From Echinococcus granulosus (lineage: Eukaryota > Platyhelminthes > Cestoda > Cyclophyllidea > Taeniidae): DNA of 64,000 nt. Below the pieces are notes generated by a model. That model did no database searches. It was not told the origin of the DNA and was given only the letters and a program-made list of their open reading frames with translations. Location of the stretch: contig NW_020170391.1 of NCBI RefSeq assembly GCF_000524195.1, positions 1,300,938 through 1,364,937 of the forward strand. The letters run 5' to 3'. A program made the position numbers and the translations under genes. The first letter of the stretch is position 1. Each line of letters begins with the position of its first letter. Below, in pieces: positions 1 to 11,900 of this stretch.

Positions 1-975
1 GTCAAATATAACCATAAAAAAAACTTGACTCGATTACTATGGGTGTGTTTGGACACGAAATATAATAATATTTGATAGAAATTATTTTCTAGATATTTTG
101 CCTGACGTTAGAGAGTTCCCACCAACTACATATGGAGTCGTGTGTGGCTACTTTTACCGACAGTAATTAATGGAACTAATGTTATGCTCTTCTGGAGAAA
201 GATCACAGACATATCAGTCGATCATCGCCTCTGAATTGCATAATTTCTGGAATGCTACACCCCACCCTGACACTCATTAGCATTTATTCATGCAGGATGT
301 AAACTGAAAATCGACTTTAATTAACCATCTTGATGCATGGAAATCGAAGGTCTATAAGGGAAGTATACGGTACGAGGAACTGCCTTTTGCATCGAGCTAA
401 TAGATGAAGTCACAAATGGTTCTCAAGACTACTAGACCTCACAGCAAGAAACTTATGTCTAGGTCTAGATGTGTCTCACGATTCATAAAAATTCAAAGAA
501 AGCAAAAAAGCACTTTAAAGGAATAAGTAAAATACGCCTTCCATGGTGTGAAATCCACCAAAAGATTCGTGATAAGATGTATTCAACTCAGAATAGATCT
601 TAGCGAACAAAACTACCACAATGAGCCTCTTATATTGACGCTTTCGACCTTCTTCCAGATTCTGAAATTTGTACAAATGGGATAGCATACTTTTTTTATT
701 CTTAAGCTTTCATCCAAGCTGTCTATTTATCGCCTTTCATCAAATGCTAAAACAAAAGAGAAGAGGAAGAGAAAAACACTATGCTAGACTTCTTCAAGTC
801 TCACTACGTTGGAGATTCGTTCAAAATTGAGAATGTCTTTAATGTATTTTAACGTACGGGACAGTAAGTGACAATCACAAACAGGCTTAACTTTCTATAA
901 ATGTGACAACTCAGTATAGCTCTTTAGTTATTTATTTAACTTTCAGTCTTGGTAAAAGTCCACCTGGGAGTCCTG

Positions 976-1126
976 TCATTGTACTGCCCCACCCGACCGC
1001 CCCCACCTCCGAGAGCCCGTCCTCCAGGCCATGCCAGTAGACCCCAAACCCTTCTCTATGCCAACAATACATATTCTCCCCGAGTGTTATGTCTTCATTC
1101 GTCTTCTGGGGAGTCTCGGGGCACTG
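976..1126 (-). repeat. dispersed ~190-bp repeat, copy A (diverged)
   Basis: This is a degenerate copy of the repeat found again at 52282-52473, 52753-52926 and 62339-62530. Shared landmarks, read on the plus strand here, are GGCCATGCCAGTAG, a CCTTCTC block, ATACATATTC, a TGTCTTC..TCGTCTTC stretch and GAGTCTCGGGGC near the end. The first part is too diverged to fix the left boundary. Minus strand means the opposite orientation to copy C. It has no coding capacity. Confidence 0.7.
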
Positions 1127-3706
1127 CACTCAGTACTGATTCATTCCGAATGAATAAGTGCACCAAAAAAAAATTGCTGTTGCGTCCTAATAGTAGAAGA
1201 CCCTATAGTAAATTTAGAAATATTTTCATACAAATCCAAATATATTGATTCTTGTGAGTATAGAGTACGAATATACTGAAAGTAAACGCCTCTGAATGGA
1301 AGACATGTGGCACGGGCGATACTGCACTAAATGATAGGCAAATTTGATAATGCCATACCGACTTGTCTGTCGCACACCTTTCGATTGCTAGTCGGTGTTG
1401 ACAACTTGTGCATTTGTCACAATTAGAAAGTCTTATCTCCTGCCTTAAGCATTCCAAGATCAAAGTATCGCTGGACAAATGTGTAAGGTAATATTTCATA
1501 TTGCTTTTAAAATATTCATAGTTAAATTGTTACTCATGCCGCTCATCAGATTCTGCCGAAAGTGGATGATGCAGGCAGAGACAAGTCACTTGTATGTGGC
1601 AGTTCAATAACGTGGCACTGTGCACGCAACGGAGCAATAATTCCACTTGTCACTTTGGTTCTGCTTTACTGTGGCGTGTCCTTTTGGACGTAAAAATCTC
1701 TGCAACCGTACGTAAAGTACAAAATCTCCTAACCTTTCAACGCTGTCCCCTGGCCAAACTGGCGTCTATAGGGCCAGGGTCACTCAACTGCCTTCGAGAG
1801 GGGCTGGTAAACTTGCCTTCACCTACTACTTGCCTGCTTCTACTAAAAAGTCGACTGAAAACTAAAAAATTACAGATGTCCCATTCAGACGTGAAGGCTG
1901 GGTAGCATTTAGCAAAAACTAAGGTCCAATAGATTGCAAATCAGCGGTTCAGAAGAGACCGCGTTATTTTAGGTGATCCAGTCAAGCAAACTGTATGAAA
2001 ACTCGTCATTCAATACCATCGCTAGCTGGCATGCATGCAAGTGTTTGCCCCTCCTTGTTCTTCTCAATTATTTCTATCAATAATGGGATGTAGAAACATA
2101 GTTTTTATGCAAATTTTACACAATTTCAATACAAAATCAGCTATGCTGATGTTCGGTTAGTCGTCTGGAGCTTGGTTTATCTTTAATTACTTAGTTCTGA
2201 TTAGACCATGTTTATGGCACTCCGGCCACTATGTGTGCATCACCCACTCACTTGGCTGTAGCTGCTATCGATAGGGAGCAAAGGCATAAAACCCACGATT
2301 TAGCACAAAAATAAATACAGACAGGTTGGCCTTTCAGTGCACAATATCATTATTGTGCTTCTCAGTTTGTAAAAGAAACTTTGTTAGAATTTTATTCCAA
2401 GGAGTGAATTCAGCTTACGTCCAGCCTCCGATTGTAGTTCTAGACGGTGTAGACTATTTCCTGCATACGATTTTACTTTTAAATGAGAAAAAGGGCCCAC
2501 CTAGAAACAAACATCTTCGTTGGAGATGTAATGTACAATGGGGGTTCCCCTCCTTTGCCGTGATAAAATAATCCGAAGTTTATTCATGATCTGCTTATCT
2601 AGTTCACCACTTGAAGACTCGTATAGGCAAACCAAAGCAAGTGGATACTCGTGATAATTGAGCAAATAGGTGTAATATGAGGAGCTCAACTGGAATTCGC
2701 AACTGAATTATAGAGAAGGCAGTGGAAGAAGCGTTCCTAAATGAATAAAACCGTGTTCTTCTTGAAAAAAGTAAGAATTAAACAAAAATGAGCCTAGTTC
2801 TTCAAACAAGGGATAGCAGAATGATCATTTTCAGGTTGATCACTGCCTGTGCTACTACTCATGGCCTCCGACTTAGAAGATATGCCTGCCAATTGGTGCT
2901 CTTAATCTTACAAAAATGCTGCTTCTATGGTGAAGTACAGTGCGCAAAAGTGGCAACTACGCAACCCGCACTGATACTTAAAGCTGGCAACACCACAGAA
3001 ATGCATCACCTCGCTACTACTGCTACTCTATCATTTGTAGTAGCACTAATCCAAGGGAGACTACTACGCGAATCGCCCCTCCAGGAAAACCCTCATGGTG
3101 ATTACTGCGACCAAAAATATATCCCACGACTTACGAAAGTTGCCTACTCACACCAAGAGGAGCCAATTTGACGGGAATGCACAGGCATCGTACTTGTGCC
3201 ACTGAGAAAAGGCTAAACTTCAAGATCCCGCGCCAACCACACACACCTAGATGGGAATTTAAGTGAATTAGGAGTTTCCGATGAAGTCTCACTCAAAATT
3301 TAAATAACTTCCGACATACGGCAATTCCTAGCAAGCACCTGAGAACGTAAAATGTGAGCTTTCATGGGGAGTTTAAGACAATTGCAGTGAAAGCATGCCG
3401 AAAAACAGCAAATAGCCCCCTAATCCCATCATCGAACGGCTGATCGAAAATGAGCTACTACAATCTTCTATACACAACAATATTTATTGTTTTTTGCTTG
3501 TTGCACCCTCACCAAGTGAACATTTATGAACGCTAAGCACAGTATCGTTAGAAGGGGAAAAGGCCTCTCGTCCGTCCAAACAAAAGCCAATATCTTAACC
3601 AACAATAAAAGAAATAGCCACACATAACTGCGCCGTCGTACATACATTCAGCAATAAATTCGAAAGAGTACAACAGTGGCAGAAAGAAGAATTGAGGCTG
3701 GTGTCG

Positions 3707-3712
3707 TTTATT
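3707..3712 (-). other. poly(A) signal AATAAA for the phosphotransferase gene
   Basis: A canonical AATAAA on the minus strand lies about 75 bases beyond the stop codon of the ethanolaminephosphotransferase gene, in the expected place for its 3' end. There is no direct evidence of cleavage. Confidence 0.5.
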
Positions 3713-3787
3713 ACTTTCAGAGATTGTTGCGGTGATCTCTCGCAGCAAGTATACAAAATTGACACTCAGGAGTAGATATTACCGAGA

Positions 3788-6700
3788 TTAAACGTGGAAA
3801 GCCCGAATATTAAATATTTCACACATTTCATTCACCTGAAAAAATATGCACACAAATGCATTAGTGCAACATAAGCGACCATGCAAAAGGCAAAAGCAAC
3901 TTTGAAAAAGATCATATGAACTGGGTTGTTCCTTCTTTTGATGATAATTTTGCATTACTAGATTATTTACGCTTCTACCGAATGACAATTTAAGAGCTCA
4001 TTCACCAATTGTCAAGAAATATGCAGGATTAGGCGGTTCTATGATATCTCTGTTCGTTTAATGCTCACAAATGACTAGGGCGGACATGCAAATGGATATT
4101 AGCGTAGCTGATGGAAGCGATTTATCGAGACGGCAAGTGCACACTGATCAAGTATGAATGATGATTCCCTTAAGTGAGTTTGTTTATTTCAAGTGAAACA
4201 CGACGTCAATTCTATAGTCCCATTCCTGCCATGCACATACAATTGCAGATAGCAGGAGGAGACTACGACAAAACCAATGACCTTCCCTAGTGCAAATCAA
4301 GCTTACAGGATTGCAAACATTGCTTGTAACGGATACACCGTTGTGAATGACAAATGCGCACATTACAATGTGATTGACAAAGCAAAGGTGAATAGTCAAT
4401 CAAGCTAACACAGTGGGGTACAAATAGTATGAGAACACATTCACAAGAATCCAGACTTTTAGTCTTTCTAGAAACAACGCACAGTATAAAAGGAATTAGC
4501 GGAAGTGAAACAGTCGCTAGAGGCGCTTACCACGGCTCCGAAGAAGAGTAGATGGGCAACAGTGATAAGGGAGGTGAGGGCGAGCAAGCAGGGAAATTCG
4601 AGTTTTGCGGCTGCGGTGGGTGGAAGACCGAGGCAGAGAACGAAGACCACTAGCCCGTAGACGCCCATTAGATGGCACCACATCGGGGCCTTCGTCTTGG
4701 TCACCTCAGCTAGGATTACGCGGCACTGCATAACGAGTACAAAACATCACAATTTTTGATATATGGCATCATTTGTGTACTCACAGGCATTATGGTATTG
4801 CAAAGAAATGATACCTTTTTACTGCCATAATAAATGCTATCAGTGAGACTCCTACCTAATCGGGTTAACTCTATTAGAATTATAAAAAAATAAAAAAAGG
4901 AAGCTTTAACAATTAATACTATTTTGCAAATGAGTGAATTGTAAATCTCCCAAACACTAACTTAAAGGTGCAATCAAAAACAAATCCCAAAACACTGATG
5001 AAGAGTTGCTAAATCTATTACGCAAGACACTAACTAGCAAAATTGAAAAACCACAAGAGGACAGTCGGTGAAGCTACTCTGCTAGAGGCGCTGTTCACCG
5101 AATTCACACCAAAGTTGGAGGGAGTTACCCCCAAAATTCAGTAAACATAAGTTTAGTATACGTGCTAAAGTAAATTAGATAATAGTGAAACAATTTAATG
5201 GGAACCTAATGTAGGCAAAGCAAATAGATGTACAATACACGACGTTCCTGCTTCAAACTGTGCATGAATGACTGTACGGGTAAAAACACGAATTAATAAA
5301 GTAGACCTGATCTCAAAAGTAGACCGCCAAACTTCTCACATGAAAGTGAATAGACTCACACTGGATGCGCCCCGGTGGTCGCAAACAGGATGCGAAGTCT
5401 CAGACAAGAATGGTACAGGGTGCAAAAACTCACGCTAAAATTTATCACAAAATTAAAAACCCTTTAAAGTGCCCTATAATGATACGCGCAAGAACAAAAT
5501 TAGGTGTTTGGAAATGCGACGTGGAGAGGTAAGAGGGAAATCTAACGGCCCAATGGTGTTAGGGTGTCCTAAAAGCGAAGCAGAAAAACAAGGTACCTAC
5601 TATAGCTCAGATGGCCAAAGATATTTTGATTAGTTGCATTTCAAATACGAAGAGATTGCATTAAAATGAAATCGTGATCCAAAGGTAGGGTGAAGCAATG
5701 AATCAGAAGCTAGAACTATGTTGTAGCAGACTCTGTTGGCAAAAGAAGTCTGCGATCGAAGCGCCTACGTGCCCCAGTCAGAGACGAAAAAAATGGCACT
5801 GGGATGATAGTAAATCGCAACGAGAACTCCACATGTCTTTGAGATGTAAAAAGATTTCTAAAATAGCTCCTACTCGGTATGCATTTGGTAAAATGTGATT
5901 GCGCTTGAAATGGAATATCCACCCCATGTACAAGTGACAAGCGCCGTGCTGAACAAGGCTGATGACGTGAAAGCCAAGTTGCATGTCTATTGACAAAATT
6001 TTGACCCCGTAAAACTAATGCTTGTCCATTCTAGCTTCTTTTCAGGCTCATTTTTGGTATCACTGATAAGTAAACATTCATGCATCTGATTGTAAGAAAC
6101 CATTTCGCATAATCATGATCACAGTTTACATGAACAGGAAATCATAGCATTTAAGTGGCGGTTGACCACGGAGGTCAAAGAGTATGGCACCGTCTTTATG
6201 CGTTTCGTGTCCTCAAAAGAATAACGTTGTGACTCATGAAAAGGTAGTTGATACGATACGGTACCCGCATCCTGGACACACAGACAAACGTACAAAGCGG
6301 CAGAGGATGAGCTTAAGCAGCGATTAGTAATTAACTTACAGTGATGTTGGCAGCCAAGGTGCCGCCACAAAGGAGGAAGAGGCGCGGTGAGTGCTCCATG
6401 ATGCGTGTCGGAGAGAGGGTCATCCAAATCCACGAGGCGAGGAAAACGAAAATAGTTCCCACGAAGGGTCGAACAACGGCCCCTGGTGTTGGCACCTTCG
6501 TTCTGTCCTTGTTGCAAGCTACAACCACATTGATCACGCTGGATGGAATGGCGCAGAGCCAAAACACGCCTGGTGTGAAAGCACAAAAAATAAATGGCGG
6601 ATCCCCCGGTTTTTTAAGAGGAAGGGAAATTGAATTATTCAGCACATGTGGGTACTGCGTGCATCAGTAATTGATCATATCCGACTTGTACTCAAAAAAT

Positions 6701-8041
6701 AATTCGAAAATGTGGGCATGTTAAGGAACATTTAGAAGAATACGCAATATGCCAAGCTAATTTGACCCAAATAGGTTGTACTGATATCCATGCAAACACA
6801 CCAAAGGTCTTTGTGGTAAATATAAGCAATGAGATAAGGAAAGATGTAAATAAAGCTAAGCAATTTTCCCTCAACAATTCCCATCACTTCGCAATGTACA
6901 ATATCCATTTGATGAATAAAAAGAACCAAAAAATTTGGAATTGGATCTGAAAAGGTAGCTATTAATAAAGTTATCAATGGGACTAACAAAGCACGCTTAC
7001 AAAAAATAATTGAAAGATTATTGGTTTGATAACGCAACTCTACCAACAAAATGAGCATAAAAAAGATGGCATCCAAATAACAACTTTGTTAATTGATTAG
7101 CAATAACCGGCTGATATATCAACACACTAACATAGAACCACAAGTGTATAAATTGTAGAGGAACATACCATGTACTACATATGGCGTGAGTTCAGGAACG
7201 TTCATTTGTATGATCGGAAGACGGTTTGCCCAGATCGAAGGTGAGGTGAAAAACGTCGTAACAAAAAGAAAGATCGTCGTCTGAACGGACCATCGGAAGA
7301 AGTCACATAAAGAAGAATGAATAACAATCGCGAAAGCAGAAACGGTGCAATAAAGGTCCTACGAAGCCATACAAATATGATAGAAAATAGCACAATGCGT
7401 ATAAAACGCAAACAAAGCAAATACGTACCATTTGACCCAAATCATATGACCACGGAAGGAATAAAACTCCAGTAATGGACTTTTCCCAGTGTGCAAGTAG
7501 GAAGCCACAGATGATAATCCATTCACAGGCAAACAAAATGTTCGGATCTACTTGACCTGAGAACAGAGAAAACAGGATGGGTGGATAAAATGCCGCTGTC
7601 CAAGCATCGCAACAGTGATCCATTAGCTCCCCCAGTGGAGATGAGAGCCCTAGCCTCCGTGCTTGCTTACCATCGATACCGTCTATATCTATGGTAAGAA
7701 CAGTAGAAAAGTGGTACCCAACGTGTGTGCGACGAAAATCAAGAGGGCCGATAACAGCCATATGACGCGCGGAGTATGGTAAGGAGATTTGAAATCCCAA
7801 TCATAAAATGTAAGCATAAGAAAATTTGAAACCGTAAGACCAAATCCAATGATTGTGAGCATGTTGGGTGCAACCCATCTTGGGCAGTACTAAAAACTAG
7901 TTAAGCGCATGACACTCAAAAAACCTGAACTATATAGTTCCAGAATGGATGAAATATGTAATTCGATAGAGGACTTGTGTCAACACATGAATACTTGTGC
8001 CTACGAACACCATCTATCATAGTATCGGAGAGCATTGGCAT
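3788..8041 (-). CDS. SELENOI: CDP-alcohol phosphotransferase, ethanolaminephosphotransferase-like
   Basis: The predicted enzyme joins CDP-ethanolamine (possibly CDP-choline) to diacylglycerol in the last step of the Kennedy pathway, in ER or Golgi membranes. Exons, in transcription order: 8041-7925, 7889-7718, 7682-7429, 7358-7169, 6569-6340, 4725-4531, 3835-3788. All phases agree and give 401 residues, close to the 397 of human EPT1. The catalytic signature DGx2ARx8Gx3Dx3D is complete at residues 100-122 (DGKQAR, then GELMD and a final D). Other blocks match the family: HKYSCVDTSPLSNYIFHPFW near the N terminus, HWEKSITGVLFLPW, and SPTRIMEHSPR. Several hydrophobic membrane segments follow the catalytic motif. 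The start is the first ATG after an in-frame TAA. Two introns are only 35 bases long. The C terminus stops before the region that carries selenocysteine in vertebrates. The ethanolamine preference is inferred from overall similarity; a dual choline/ethanolamine enzyme is the main alternative. Confidence 0.93.
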
Positions 8042-8920
8042 TCTTTGTCTAATTTATAACCCAAATAATAGTGATAACAAAAATAGAGGGGAGACAGAGA
8101 AGTAGGCGACAACACAGCAGCGCTGCACAAAAAAACAGCCGAAGTGTCCTTGCAGTAGAGGAAAATTTACCGTAGTTATTGCCCTTTTATAAAGGTCGTA
8201 ATATATGCTGCTAAGAGTGTAGTTGATTAAAAAACACTAAATATAGTCAATGTATACCGGATTTCCCTATAAGTTTTACGTTTAACTGCAGGACTAGTTA
8301 TTCGAAGCAAACGAATTCGTGTAGGATTATTTACTGATTTGCATTTCACACGCAAATACTCCCATTTTTGAATAATTTATTTTAAAATTTCGTAATGTTC
8401 GCTTAGACGGGGGCTATTTACTAGAGGTGGCTCAGTGGCAAATGCAGTACCGAGGGGTTAATTTTCATTTTGTGCTACATATAAACGTTTTTTTACATAT
8501 TTAACTTAAAACACTCCAAGACGCTTATTGTAGGTTAGATGTGAGAACAGAGACATATGATCTTTTGAGTTCAGCAAATGTTTCTTCTCTTAAGAAGCCT
8601 GCAATTTTGATCAGAACGCACAACTTTAATAAAGTGCCAGCTTTAATTCAGAAGATTATTTCGTTTAATTTTTCCCATCTTTAATTGCGCCCACGCGCCT
8701 TATACAAAAGCAGAGCACATAAGTATTTTCGTGTACGTTTAATAAGTGTCATGGGCGGTTCTCCTAGGTCATGCCTCCCAATTCGCCCCCAAAAAGTTTC
8801 ATTCCTACAGCTTTATAGTAATGTATTATCAGTACTAAGCTCATGCTGCTTTTTTTTCCACCTACCTTTCCAAACGGATTACCGTCTAAGGCCTGTAGTA
8901 TTTTCAGATTCAGACGACCA
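8042..8920. promoter_or_regulatory. divergent intergenic region between phosphotransferase and SETD2-like genes
   Basis: About 0.9 kb separates the minus-strand phosphotransferase start from the likely plus-strand start of the WW/SRI gene, so it probably holds both promoters. No TATA box or other motif stands out clearly. An AG-ended pyrimidine-rich tract at about 8894-8907 lies just upstream of a possible start codon at 8921 and could be a trans- or cis-splice acceptor. No exon with a SET domain is visible. Confidence 0.4.
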
Positions 8921-11900
8921 ATGAGTATTTGTTGGCTGGTTATTTCTGGTTTGTTTCATGAGGTATACTCTTCTCTGGTTAGTTCAATAGTCGACTAGGG
9001 GAAGTTAGTCTTGGTGTTTTCCTTTCTGGGGAAATGTTGTCAACGCGTCCTTAGTTTTCCACAAATTTGAAATGCTATCTTTCGGACCCCATAGGTCGAA
9101 TGTCTAGAAGTTCTCCAAGGCAAAAGCAATACTCACGCCATTATGATATCGTTAATGGTAACTCAGGCTCTCCTGTCAAACCCAGTCACCGCTATACTCA
9201 AGACGATAATTCCCATCGCAATTATCATCATCGTGGTCGCCACTCGCAAGAACGCGTCAAGGGTCTCTGTAGCAGTCGACGAACTCCCAAAGAAGGATGT
9301 CTCAACTCTAGACATCGCTCGCGTCGCTCTAGCGGCAACATGTCACCCGATTATTTTGCCAGGAAGCATTCTCGACGCGATTCAAACAATCAACACCACC
9401 ACTCCTACTCCAAATCCCCACGGAATCGGCACCGGCATGTGAATAAACGGTCAAATAAGGCCAAAGAACGCTCTCCTTCATCGTCCTCTCCCAACAGTTT
9501 GCGTTCAGCTATAGAACCTAACTCTCCTAACCGTGTTTTAATCAGTGCAGAGTCCCCTGATAGTTTTATCCCACCTATTGTGGCATCACCGATCTCTCCC
9601 AACTCCTCATTTGGAAATTCTCTTTTTGATCAGATTTCTGATCGTAAGTTTACTTACCTTTGTTCATGTTGACTGCACGACGCTACTTACCAGTGTCTAA
9701 ACGTTGTTCGTAATTGTTCAGGCCCTATTGGCAAATTTTAAACTAATATTACCGTGCTGGCAGATTTATACAGTGGTTCATAATTCCAACTACTGCAATG
9801 TTTATTGGTGCATTTGCTTATTTTCGATCAAGTTTGAACACAAAAAAGTGTCTTACAATTCGTTAATGTCTAAATCGCATCCTATAATTGATCTATTGTT
9901 CATGGGTTATTTTCTGTTATCCATGAAGTGTACTTTTGTACAACCTATTATCGATGCCATGATTCCATAATAGGCCTTGGCATTTATTGAGTCCGTCAAC
10001 CCATTTTATGCCTGAAACTTATCAATGCAAAGTCTATGTAGTCAAAAATGTTAGATTTGGGAATTTAGACCGCGATTGAGCATTATTGCATGACTTATTG
10101 CTTATTTATGCTGACTTCGTCGCTTTTATTGTGACATTTTTACGTGATATCAGTTTCCGGTCGCCAAAATCAAATACTGCTTGAATTTTGTGTTTCTACC
10201 CCCCAAATTAGGTTTCTGATACTTTCCCGTTGATTTAACTATGCATAGTTACGCATGGACAAGAGTGCCGTCCCTTGAATAAGTGCGTAACTAGTAGACA
10301 AATTCATTATTTTTTTACTCAGAGGTATTTGAAAGTCGTTTATGAAAGAATGTTGCTCCTCAAAGTAATCATGGACTTATTGGTTTCTTCAGCGTTTCTG
10401 GTTACTCACTTGAATATTCAGGGTTTATCGTGGGCTGACCTCAATGTGAACGCATTTGAAACTATTTTTTACCCAGGTTTCTAGGCCTTGTGGGAAGCTT
10501 CGTTGGGATTTTTGTTTTTCTACTCAATATCACTTTTATTACATGTGGCTTATCTCACCTCCAAGGATCTTGCTCACCTGTCACTATATCTGTAGTATCG
10601 AAACGTCCTTATTAAGAGGACGTTCCTTTAGGGGATTGAATTTAACGCGGCTATATCATTCTTCTAAGTAATTGCGTTTGTTTGGCTATTGCATGATCGT
10701 ATGCGTGGGCAAAATGATTGTAAGTTGTTTGTATACATCATTGCGCAGTGCCTCGTATTTTCAGCTGAAGTGACGCATATCATCAGACCTCAACGTTGAT
10801 ATTTTTGTCTATTTCGTTGTATTTTGTGTATTGCTTTTAAAAACTGCACTTAATGCGCAAATATTTATTTGCATTGATCAGCAACAGATCAGCCTCCTAA
10901 GCACTGTTTTTCATTCAGTTTCGGAATATTCTCACCTCACACACCTTACCATCACCACCTTCCTAATTTGATCATTAATGCATGACAAGAGTAAGTCTCA
11001 GCCCGGTTTGAACGTGCCTTGCAAGATAATTATGAAATTGCCTGTTACATTGCATTGACTATCTTGACAGAGCCAAAGAATCCGATTTCAGTCCCCCCAG
11101 ACGAAGTTTACACACCTGAAGACTTGTATTTGTTGCGCCTCCCTTCCTCCTCTTCGGCTGTGATTCCTTTGGGAGCACCACAGAAGGCGGTGGCAGCAGT
11201 GGGTAACGTAGATGGGGTTGGGACTAGGGTGAGGATGTTTGAAGAGAATGCGGAGGAGGGGGAAGAGGTGGTACCGATGGACCTTGCTTCCAGTCCTTTT
11301 CCTCACCACAGCCCCGAGCCTAGTAAAGGGTCCATCCACCATCCCTCCACTCCCCCTCCTCAAAAAGACCTTCCTGCTGAGCCTAAGAAGGAGTACGTCT
11401 TAGTGTTTACACTCTCTTTTTTTCCCTTACCGGCTCTTGTTTCTTACCTGTGCATGTGGTCCATGGGCCGATTTTTGAGTTACGCCATTCAATTACATTA
11501 ACGCTATGAATTTCATATTCAGTGTTATTTGCCTAAGTAATACAAGTTTCTGTTCCTTCAGACGTAATTCCCTCACGGATGAATCATCGATGACTGGTCC
11601 CTCTGCAGGTATTGAAGTCAGCAAAGCTACTAAGGTGTGTTTATTAAAATTGCTGTGCACATCGTGGTTTAATGCTCAACAATGGCATCATTCCCAGTTC
11701 ATGCTATGGCTAATGTAGACATGAAATTTATAAAACCCCACTTTTCCCATTTTAACATCGGTGTAAACTGATAGGAAAAGTTGTGAATATGCTTTGATGC
11801 CTTCCTCATGCAGTTCGTGATATGCTGCTTTGCGTGTTGTCCAGCAGTCATGTAAGTGTTATGTTTTATGGAAATTTTTAGGAAGCAAATTAGCAATAAA

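Larger units (their letters stand above)
1..3787. other. non-coding flank, no gene recognised
   Basis: No exon with a recognisable family match, splice sites and consistent phase was found on either strand. Open frames of up to 127 codons exist (the longest near 2788-3171, plus strand) but have no recognisable domain and lie just downstream of the phosphotransferase gene. The only structured element is a diverged copy of the dispersed repeat near 976-1126. A SET-domain exon belonging to the plus-strand SETD2-like gene was looked for here and not seen. Confidence 0.5.

Noticed and set aside
1203..1499. Minus-strand open frame with several cysteines (CDKCTSCQHR)
   Set aside because: No spacing typical of a zinc-binding family, no splice support, and AT-rich composition.
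2788..3171. 127-codon plus-strand open frame
   Set aside because: No domain, biased by CTACTACT-like simple sequence, and located just beyond the 3' end of the phosphotransferase gene; likely chance.
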